Assembly (NCBI GenBank): GCA_004151065.3
Contig: NWUY0300015966.1
Span: forward strand, 7,748-22,355
Source of the DNA: Larix sibirica
Lineage: Eukaryota > Streptophyta > Pinopsida > Pinales > Pinaceae
DNA: 14,608 nucleotides
Direction of reading: 5' to 3'
Shown: positions 7,242 to 14,608 of the stretch, piece after piece
Position numbering within the stretch: position 1 is the first letter of the stretch
How the letters are laid out: each line of letters starts with the position of its first letter
Program-made: the position numbers and the translations under genes
Notes under the pieces: generated by a model
Told to the model about the DNA's origin: nothing
Databases searched by the model: none
What the model saw: only the letters and a program-made list of their open reading frames with translations

Positions 7242-7780
7242 TGAGATGGACAATATCAAATATATGTAATGCTGAAAATAAATACATAATAATAATAAGT
7301 AATATTATAATAAAATAATGATGGTAATACTAATGCAATAAATTAAGTGAGAGTTATAAAATTAGACAGACAATTAACTAAAGATGTATGTTATGCATGA
7401 AAATTAAAAAAAATATATTATGCATGAGAATAAAAAAAAATTAACTAAAGATGAATGTTATGTATGAGATTTTTTACAAACAAAAGAAGATCTTTTTCCA
7501 TCTTCTATAAAAATTCTCATGCATAACATGCAGATTTAGTTAATTTTTCTTTTTTTATCCTCATGCATAGCATGCATCATTAGTTTATTGTTGATCTAAT
7601 TTTATAATTATCTTTTAATTTCTTTGTATATTAATATTAATATTATCATTATTGTTATTGTTATTGTTATTGTTATTTTTATTATATTTCTTATTTCATA
7701 ATCATTATTATTATTATTATTATTATTATTTTATCCTTATGTATTTATTTTCATTATTATATCTAATATGGGGCATCACA
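7242..7780 (-). mobile_element. 539-base foldback structure, probable 3' LTR of copy 2 gypsy relic
   Basis: The two halves are imperfect inverted complements over nearly the whole length. The centre is AGAAGAT (7485-7491), an 8-base loop, then ATCTTCT (7500-7506). Outward, a 27-base motif TTAACTAAAGATG(T/A)ATG... occurs twice on each arm (7374-7400, 7441-7467; inverted at 7517-7543, 7561-7587). Farther out, TATAAAATTAGA and GAAAATAAATACAT also pair. The ends are TGAGATG (7242) and CATCACA (7774-7780). The minus-strand start TGTGATGCCCC at 7780 directly follows the purine-rich tract, so the structure may be the LTR itself, or a foldback/MITE inserted at or into it. Two microsatellites, (ATTGTT)4 and (ATT)9, lie in the right arm. 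Confidence 0.65.
7704..7730. repeat. (ATT)9 microsatellite
   Basis: This is the copy 2 counterpart of the 12-unit tract at 31-66. An ATTGTT repeat lies just left of it at about 7650-7673. Confidence 0.95.
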
Positions 7781-7995
7781 TACTCCCTCACTCCAAGGAA
7801 CTCATCTTGAAGTCTACTTTAGCTATGTTACTTATAGATTTTTACTTCTAGTCTACACTTCCCATTAGTCACCTTCTACTGAAGTAGTATAAGAGCTACT
7901 CCAAGTGAAATAAATTAACAAGGTGATCCCCCTTCAGGTGGGCCCCTTGGAATCTTTCCGAGGATGTAGTGTCCTGATCTTCGGGCATGAACCAC
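7781..7995 (-). other. 3' untranslated stretch and purine-rich tract of gypsy relic (copy 2)
   Basis: Identical to 115-329. The purine-rich tract at 7794-7781 (minus) abuts the LTR-like start at 7780. In this copy the sequence beyond the LTR is available, and it confirms that RNase H and integrase were not merely cut off by the window edge: they are absent from 6722-7995. Confidence 0.5.
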
Positions 7996-8843
7996 ATTAA
8001 AAAAATAAAAATAGAGGTGCAACAACTTTTGTAAACTTTTCGATAAATCTCCTATAGTAACTAGCAAGGCCAAGGGAACTCCTTACTTCTTTTTGAGTTT
8101 TGGGAATTGACAGTTTTTACAATACTTCTATTTTGGCTGGATCCACTTCAATTCCCGCATCAGATATAATATGTCCAAGTACTACTCCCCTTTTCAGCAA
8201 CATGGAACACTTTTCATGACTTAGGTAAAGGTTTGTTTCTTGGCATCTCATTAAGTCTTTCTTGATATTCTCCAATGCTTCCCCAAATGTGTCACCATAG
8301 ATAGTAAATTCATCCATGTACACCTCAACGTAGTCATGAATGAGGTTTGATAATATATCTAGTACAACTCTTGGAAGGTAGTGAGGGAATTACACAATTC
8401 AAAGGGAAACACTCGATAGGAAAAGGTCCCCTAGGGGCATGTAAACGTGGTTTTATCCTAATCCTCTAGTGCAATTTGGATCTGATTATACCTGCTAAAC
8501 CCATCCAAGAAAAAAATAAATTTCTTTCCAGCTAGGGTGTCTATGACTAGTTAATGAAAGGGAGAGTAAAGTAATCCTTTATGGTGGATTTTTTCAATTC
8601 TCAATAGTCTACACATATACACCATTTCCCATTCTTTTTAGGAACCACTCTAAGGGAGAAACCCATTTACTATCAGAGATTGGGCAGATAAATTCGACAT
8701 CAAGAAGTTTCTGTAGTTCTTCCTTGATTACTTCTTTCAGTGATGGGTTAATTCGTCTTTGGGGCTGCCTAACAGGTCAAGAATTACCGATAGGAGAAAA
8801 TTTCAAGATCTATTCCCTTCATGTCATGGTAGTCCCAGGCAAA
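7996..8843 (-). pseudogene. Ty3/gypsy reverse transcriptase relic (copy 2)
   Basis: This matches 330-1177, with the same YMDE catalytic box (8320-8309) lacking the second Asp, the same frame breaks, and the same longest open piece (8117-8323). The domain entry FAWDYHDMKG is at 8843-8814. Sharing of every defect with copy 1 shows the RT was dead before the block was duplicated. Confidence 0.9.
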
Positions 8844-9321
8844 GGATTTTGACTGGTTTTGAAAAATTTGAATCAAATTCTCCCACTGTGATGTAGTAAG
8901 TTGAGCACTTCAATATGTAATAATTTACTTGAGCTAATCTTAGTAGTTGCATTGTAGCATTCAACATCCTGTGTGGTGGCTACTGCAGTACTGCAAAATG
9001 AAGATAAGGTTCTTAGATCACTTGTATCCTATATATCAGTTTCCAAATTTTTTTCTAATGGAAAAGTAAATGAATCATAAGCTTGAGCAAAATCAGAATT
9101 ATAGAGGAAGGATATAACTTGGTTTTCTTTTGTACATTCTTGAAAATTGACTACATGGTCTATTGTGCAAATGGGTTGTGTTGCCTCTTCATCACCAGTA
9201 GAGTTATCCAACCATGGAACATCCTCCATATATGTAAGGGATTTTGTTGAAGGATATAATGTTATTTGTTTTACTGCATCCCCATGAGTGATGAACATGT
9301 TACCGGATATGCACCCTATAA
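8844..9321 (-). pseudogene. Protease-RT spacer of gypsy pol relic (copy 2)
   Basis: Open from 9298 to 9029, as in copy 1. At 9313 this copy has A where copy 1 has G (1647). On the minus strand the codon is TGC (Cys) here and CGC (Arg) in copy 1, just after the LLATTNAFIG segment. Many plant gypsy proteases carry Cys at this place, so copy 2 may hold the older state, although a CpG-to-TpG change would point the other way. Confidence 0.7.
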
Positions 9322-9561
9322 AAGCATTTGTGGTAGCAAGCAGTGTCCACCTAATGATGCTTTAGGCTACAAGACTATACAATATACATGATACTCCCAA
9401 GAATCCAAGGATACCACTACAACATTCAATACTCCCTCTAGTTTAATCTTAGATATATCAGCAAGTTCGAGGACAGTAGGGGTTAGACGAAGATTTAGCA
9501 AGTTTAATTGTTTCATAGTTTGTAATGTCATAATGTTAATGGCCAATCCAAGGTCAATCAT
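9321..9561 (-). pseudogene. Aspartic protease relic of gypsy pol (copy 2)
   Basis: Same structure as the copy 1 relic: a DLGLAIN active-site remnant near 9555, a TAG stop at 9367-9369, then a small deletion that shifts the frame before the conserved C-terminal segment. Inactive. Confidence 0.8.
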
Positions 9562-10455
9562 AGTGTTTGGAATGCATATTCATTTATGTGAAAAATGATA
9601 ATGAGATTACTAGGGTCTATATATTTTTCTACAATATTATGCACAGTCATTAAATCAACAGAATCTCCAAGAAAATGTATGGTAGGTGGATCCTTTCTCT
9701 TCCTCCATGGATTCTTTAAAAAGAACTCCCTTAATATCATAACATAGATAAGCATGTCCTTAATACCTTGCAACAAAGGGATCTTGGCGCAAACATTTTT
9801 AAGCTCAGTAATTAAGTCATATTCATGAGAGGTTAATGGCTTACTCAGATTCAACCTTTCGGGATAAGGTGGATATTTTGATGAAGAAGGTTGTTCCACA
9901 TGAGTGTTTATTTACTTTATACTGGAAGAAACATCATCATTGGTTGTTATATTAGGATTTGTCTCCTCTAGTTCTTCTTCAACAATCATGGGTGGTTGGT
10001 TTGGGAGCACCCTCCTTGATCTTAAATGGATATCTTGTACCTCTGCTGGAGTAATCGTATAAGTAGGGAATGGCTACAACTCATCTTGCAAGGAAGAATG
10101 AGATAGCTTATTGCTTAGGTTAGCAATGGTTTGTAAAGGAAGCTGATTTTTCCTAGGAGGCTGTGGAGGGGGTAGCTGCAACTAATGATGGTGCGGGGCT
10201 TTTTGTTGGTGTTGAGTAGGCATTTGTAAATATGGTTGATAAGAGTACTGTTGGGGTGGGTAATAGAATTGTGAGAAATTTTGAGCATGATATTTCATAG
10301 GATAAGGGTAAGGAGGCATAAACCCATAGCTAGTCCCTCACCATCCTTGTTGCCAAGGATGAGTTTGAGTTGGTTGTTGGGGCCATGTTTTCCAAAGGGA
10401 TGTAGGGTTCCAAGAATACTGCTACCCTAGAAAATATGAAGAATTTGAAACAGTA
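9558..10455 (-). pseudogene. Pro/Gln-rich gag-protease linker relic (copy 2)
   Basis: In-frame continuation of gag down to 9558, with stops at 10422, 10338, 10182, 10074 and 9912. The largest open piece is 9899-9558. It is identical to copy 1 as far as I can see. Confidence 0.8.
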
Positions 10456-11381
10456 GGATCAAAAGGCATACCTGGTGGGAAAGTATTTCATGGTATATTG
10501 GATGCCAATGCACATAACTAATCTGTTGACTCATCTTCCCCTTGGTACACTGCTTTTAATCCAAGAAATTAAGGGTAATGATCTGTCGTATGGTCACCTA
10601 CACAAATAGGACAAACACAAACCTCATTTAGAGGGCATTCTTTTAGTGTATGCTTCTTCCGACACCCGGGACAAAAAATATCCAAGGATTCATTTTCTTC
10701 CTCCTTACTCTTTTTAACTTAAAAAGTATCTTATTGCATGTTGAGGGTACCGAGAATGTCATTCTTAAAAATTTCTAAAAGATTACACAATTTTCTTCTA
10801 GTTACTCCACTTGATGTGATTTTCATATTTTTAGAAAAGGGTTCTTGAGGTCCCTTACTAGATTGATCTCGACTTGAGTATTTCCTACACAATTCACAAA
10901 TTTTCCCAAAATATAATTGAGAGACATCCCCATTCTCCATTAAATTAAACACATTCATTGTCTCATTTGAAATCCCTCTCAAAAAAATGATTTTGATAGT
11001 GTCTAGATCTAGTTTGTGTTGTTTAGAGCGTTGAAGGTTATATCAAAATATCTTGAGATAATCCTCCAAGATTTCATCTTCCTTATGTGACATTCATAAT
11101 ATTTCCTCCCTTAATTCTCCCACCTTACAATATTCTTGATATTTATGAGGGAATTCCCTTTTCATTTCATTCCAAGTCCTTATTGTGTCCCCTCCTAATC
11201 CCATGAACCAACATAATGCTGAGTCCTTGAGAGTGGTAGGAAACAATTTAAGTTGTTGTGCATCATTAGAATAATCATAGCTTCTACACAAAATATCAAA
11301 TTCCATCAAAAAGGAATCTGGATCATCACTTACCCTACACTGAAAATGAGGCAATGCGAAGGAGGGAATATTCTTCACCTA
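10456..11381 (-). pseudogene. Gag capsid and nucleocapsid relic (copy 2)
   Basis: The gag domain lies at about 11378-10731, with the WFMGLGGDTIRTWNEMKREF motif, and the CX2CX3HX4C zinc knuckle at 10673-10635. In-frame stops lie at 11094, 11043, 10731, 10719, 10569, 10518 and 10488, each matching a copy 1 stop at minus 7666. Confidence 0.9.
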
Positions 11382-11385
11382 CACA

Positions 11386-11833
11386 ATTGAAAGAGGACTA
11401 GTAATAGGAAAACCAAAAGTTACCTCTTCCTGATTGGCATGTACCTCCTCCTAATGGGTATGTGCTTCACCTTCTCCTTCTACCATGTGTTCTTCCCCAA
11501 AAAACTACGTTTCCTTTCAAGGTGTGAAGAATCTGTCCCAACAACTATCTCTTATGTCTGCCTTTCTGTTCCACCGACAACAATTGCTTCTTCTGTAGGT
11601 CCTGCTGAGAAACTTAGAGGCTCCAATTTATTAGTTGTTGTAGACATGTGTTTGATAGATGTGTCTACAAACCTTATCACTAAAGTCTTCCATGAATATG
11701 ATCCTTTTATGTTCTTTCCTACAAACGAGTTAGTATATACAGGGGTTTTGACGGTTTTACTGAATGCAAAATTTGGAGCTACTCTACCCTTATTTTTAAG
11801 AAATCTACCCTTATTATCTCTATCTCGATTCAT
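11386..11833 (-). pseudogene. Probable gag N-terminal leader relic (copy 2)
   Basis: Open from ATG 11833 to 11552, encoding a basic N-terminus (MNRDRDNKGRFLKNK); out of frame with the following gag capsid segment. The plus-strand open frame at 11439-11837 over the same bases is regarded as a shadow. The assignment rests on position and strand rather than recognised homology. Confidence 0.45.
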
Positions 11834-13146
11834 TTAATGCTAACACAATCTAAATCCCGTGATTAAATTAATTGGAAATTTAATTGCTTAAATTGCTGAT
11901 CATTAAATTATCAAACGAGAGCTCATAAGATGATGATCTGTTAGCAAAATATATGCATAGCTAAGCTTGACCAATGTTAAAATAATCTATACTAATCTCA
12001 TTCAAACAATATGTTGAATAAACACTTCCAAGAATTGAGTTAAACACTTGAACTTATCCTTTGCATGTGAAACCGTCACACATTTTCTTCAAGCAATAAT
12101 AATTCCAGTAATAGTTAACATCATAAAGATATTCAATAAGTTTAATAGTTCTTGTAGTTTACTCAGAAAATAGAAATAAAACCTAATTAATCAAATCACA
12201 CAACATTGAAAATGAAATATCAAGCAACTCTAGAATTGTAGGTCCGAACCCTATAGCCTCTCATCCACTTCTTAGATTCATGGGGCTAACTATCCAGAAG
12301 TCCTGAACACACTAGGCACCCTTGCAAACCAAAATAACACACTTGCAGAAATTGAAAAGATTAAAACAAATGAATGAATACTAAAAAACATAACCAAAGT
12401 AACTAATTATGAAATAATGGAATAAAAAATAAATTACTAGAATAAAAGATATGCAAACACACACATTCAATAATGAAATATAATAACTAATATCTGCAAG
12501 TGAATCTAGGTCAGGGGGCCCTCCTCCCTGAGTGCACTACATGAAAAAAATAAATCAAAGGCTAATCAACAACAAGTGGTTTTCATTAATCAATTCAAGC
12601 TTATGGAGTAAGAGTTCAAAGGACTTGAACTCTGATCTTAACACTTGATCTCTATCCTATGCTTAATTTCTCACTAGCTAGATAACATTCTCAGTAGAAA
12701 ATTTTACATTATATAGCTAGCTCTCATACAATTTAGTTACAACTGTAAATCTAAGAGCCATGGATCTCATACCATCCAAAATAGATAACACCATCTTGAT
12801 AGAGACATACATAAAAATATAATCGTGCTATAGGAATCATGCCACAACATTCACGATTTCATGATTGACAACATGAAATCATGATTGGAAGCCCACATTA
12901 GAGATCACACCACCTAGTGTTGACCATCGAATTGACCAAAGGAAGTTGTTGAAGATCACGATATATGAGGAAAATATACATGAGAGAAACCATGTGTATA
13001 CAACTCTGAACAGATTCCACATCTTCGATCTAGATCTAAGAGACCAAAAATACTTCAACCAACAAGCAATTTCCACTTGTACACGATTCACTAATTGAAG
13101 CGTATATTGGTAGTGTTGAAGAGTTACCCAAATTATTGTAGCTCAC
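11834..13146. other. Non-coding AT-rich stretch upstream of gag (copy 2)
   Basis: No supported gene. It holds the same weak minus-strand primer-binding-site candidate (12758-12774) and small hairpin (12855-12880) as copy 1. Confidence 0.5.
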
Positions 13147-13433
13147 TTCTGGTAATACAACTTCCTCTGCAGTTCTGGTAACTCGAAGCACACTCTTGCT
13201 ATGTTCTCTACAGTTCTGGTAATTCATAACACACTCTAGTGATGTCCACTGCAATTTTGGTAATACAATATTCTCTACAGTTTCGACAATCAATATTCTC
13301 CGTATTTTCGGTAACTTGGTCTTCTTATGCAATTATAGTATCTAGAGAGGTCTAGTGGATCCATTACAACTATTCTTACATCCTAAAACATAGTTCCATT
13401 AGGCAAGTAAAGGTCTAGTGGATCCATTACAAC
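13147..13433. repeat. Short-repeat block and 23-base direct repeats (copy 2)
   Basis: TTCTGGTAA-type units start at about 13147, 13173, 13214, 13255, 13281 and 13305. The 23-base repeat pair beginning AGGTCTAGTGGATCC follows at 13348-13370 and 13411-13433. Confidence 0.7.
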
Positions 13434-13522
13434 CATGCAGAAGTAATGCAGGAGCTAGAGGATACTATGCAAGAGGCATTCTCATAGTTGTTTTGAATTT
13501 TTGGATATGTTCATATTGTTGA

Positions 13523-13562
13523 TATGCACCGAGGATGGTGCATAAACTAAAGGGAAGGGAAA
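13523..13562 (+). other. Hairpin plus polypurine tract (copy 2)
   Basis: TATGCACC/GGTGCATA hairpin at 13523-13544, then the purine run AAAGGGAAGGGAAA at 13549-13562, directly followed by TGTAACAACAGG. Same interpretation as 5857-5896. Confidence 0.55.
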
Positions 13563-13915
13563 TGTAACAACAGGATTTTTTGACCCCAGTGTGTCAATAT
13601 GTAAATATTGATGAAATGGATAGAAGTCAAATATGAATAGTCCAACATGACCAAATTATGTAATTATGTACATTTTCACTTTTTAATATAAAACCCATGA
13701 CTACTGTAGACTAAAGGACGAAGAAGAGATGGGGGGATATAATTCCACAAGAGGGAGAGCGAGAATGGGTTTAAAAGGGAGATGATCCTAGTCCCTTATG
13801 AGTTAACTCATTATCATAAGTTTTATTAATTCCTCTTTATAAAAGTGTATTATCCATAATATTGGGTTAATTATCATAAGCTTGGTATTAAAGGGGAAAA
13901 AGTGTCAAATCCCAT
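13563..13915 (+). repeat. Putative plus-strand 3' LTR fragment (copy 2)
   Basis: Starts TGTAACAACAGG after the purine run and ends where the CACTA-type terminus begins at 13916. TATA-like TTTATAAAAG lies at about 13837. No partner LTR is seen in the window. Confidence 0.4.
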
Positions 13916-14385
13916 CACTACAAGGAAAAGATTCTTTAGTGGAGGTTATAGCGGATGCTCCTATCAAAAGAGCTCAATTATCCATTTATAGCGGAGGTCA
14001 CTAGCGGAGGTGAGATATATGAGGTTTTAGTGGATGGTTTTTCTCCAGTTTGTTTCAACATAATAACTCACCAGTGCGTTTATGAACAAACCGCACCGGG
14101 TGGCCAAAAATCATGTCACACTGCGACAAAAAAATCAATGGAAAAAAAATAATTTGTGCGAGATGTGCGACAATTTCCTATAGCCATCGTGGTGCATTTT
14201 CTAATATAAAACGCCTCGATGCGTGAAGTTTAAATAAACACACTGTATAATATTTTAAACAAAAATAATTAAAAAATATTATTTTATTAAAATACCTATA
14301 AAGTTTTGTTTAGAATCCTATTCATGGTCCATTTCTTAAAACTGAACGCTCGGTACGTTTTGTAGACACAAATGCACCATATTAT
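13916..14385. mobile_element. CACTA (En/Spm-type) transposon terminus, non-coding (copy 2)
   Basis: CACTACAAGGAAAAG at 13916-13930, with subterminal TAG(C/T)GGA(G/T)G repeats at 13937, 13949, 13989, 14002 and 14028. After 14311 the sequence departs from copy 1 to about 70% similarity but still carries a GCGTTT...GCACC-type motif, as TACGTTTTGTAGACACAAATGCACC-like bases at 14354-14378. No transposase or opposite terminus is visible before the window ends. Confidence 0.75.
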
Positions 14386-14392
14386 ATATTTT

Positions 14393-14608
14393 GTTTTGTT
14401 TGCTCGAATATCCCTGACTTGCGGGAGTGGCCTATGGTCTGAGAAACCATGGACCAGGGGTATCTAAGTTGTCAAAATAACCTGGGGATTACACTCGGCC
14501 TAGACTACACTAGCCTCAACTTGACTTTGTTTTTGGGTGTCTCCTCCCATCTAAGTCACCCCTGAGGGGAATTGAACTTGGGTCTCCTTGCTGACGAGAC
14601 CCACACCT
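14393..14608 (-). mobile_element. Possible tRNA-derived SINE fragment, cut by window edge
   Basis: Read on the minus strand, AAGTTCAATTCC (14579-14568) resembles a pol III B box (GGTTCGANTCC). About 165 bases downstream the sequence ends in an A-rich tail, CAAACAAAACAAAATA (about 14402-14387). The base composition (more GC-rich, with CCC and GGG runs) differs sharply from the AT-rich neighbours. An A box would be expected near or beyond 14600, at or past the edge, so it cannot be confirmed. It could also be part of another repeat family. Confidence 0.3.

Larger units (their letters stand above)
7674..14311. repeat. Copy 2 of 7.67-kb direct duplication
   Basis: This is the second, same-orientation copy of the block that opens the window. 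The offset stays at 7666 from 7735 to 14311, so there is no net insertion or deletion over more than 6.5 kb. On the left it is continuous with a foldback element (7242-7780) whose equivalent in copy 1 would lie outside the window. On the right, strict identity ends at 14311, and the following 75 bases are only about 70% similar to copy 1. Confidence 0.95.

Noticed and set aside
1-14311. Direct repeats as two giant LTRs of one element with a 1-kb interior
   Set aside because: The repeat contains its own internal gag-pol relic and LTR-like ends, and the interior (6646-7673) has no primer site, coding region or purine tract appropriate for such an element.

Overview
This window is repeat-rich, AT-rich nuclear DNA from a plant, most likely an angiosperm. 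The evidence is a Ty3/gypsy gag-pol relic of the plant Athila/Tat-like type, a CACTA-type (En/Spm) transposon end and LTR-like ends, with no intact gene. Species cannot be told from the sequence. None of the open frames of 64-132 codons looks like a functional gene; they are fragments of decayed transposon proteins, or chance frames.

The dominant structure is a direct duplication with a constant 7666-base offset. Copy 1 covers about 1-6645 and copy 2 covers about 7674-14311. By eye the copies differ only in an (ATT)n microsatellite at the left edge, one base beside it (73/7739) and one substitution (1647 G / 9313 A). Both carry the same stops, frameshifts and deletions, so the element decayed first and was duplicated later, or the duplication is an assembly artefact. 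A single N at 6721 lies 76 bases past the copy 1 breakpoint, so the artefact explanation must be taken seriously.

Layout of each unit, left to right (copy 1, with copy 2 at +7666): the start of a minus-strand LTR (1-114), a purine-rich tract and 3' untranslated stretch (115-329), then a minus-strand gag-pol relic read from high to low coordinates. That relic holds a gag leader (4167-3720), gag with zinc knuckle (3715-2790), a Pro/Gln-rich linker (2789-1892), protease (1895-1655), a spacer (1655-1178) and reverse transcriptase (1177-330). RNase H and integrase are absent. Next come about 1.3 kb of non-coding AT-rich DNA (4168-5480), a degenerate short-repeat block (5481-5662), a 23-base direct repeat, a hairpin plus polypurine tract (5857-5896) that leads into a plus-strand LTR-like start at 5897, and a CACTA-type terminus at 6250 with five subterminal repeats.

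Between the copies lie the N, about 520 bases with nothing recognised (6722-7241), and a 539-base foldback structure (7242-7780). Its right end coincides with the LTR start of copy 2. The right margin (about 14393-14608) has a weak tRNA-SINE-like signature on the minus strand.

Nothing here works together as a pathway. It is a nest of dead mobile elements: a gypsy relic, probably a second LTR element in the opposite orientation, and a CACTA end, with the whole nest then duplicated. I see no convincing new functional system. The most informative features are the near-perfect duplication, its abrupt breakpoint, the foldback LTR-like element, and the transition-dominated decay of the gag frame.
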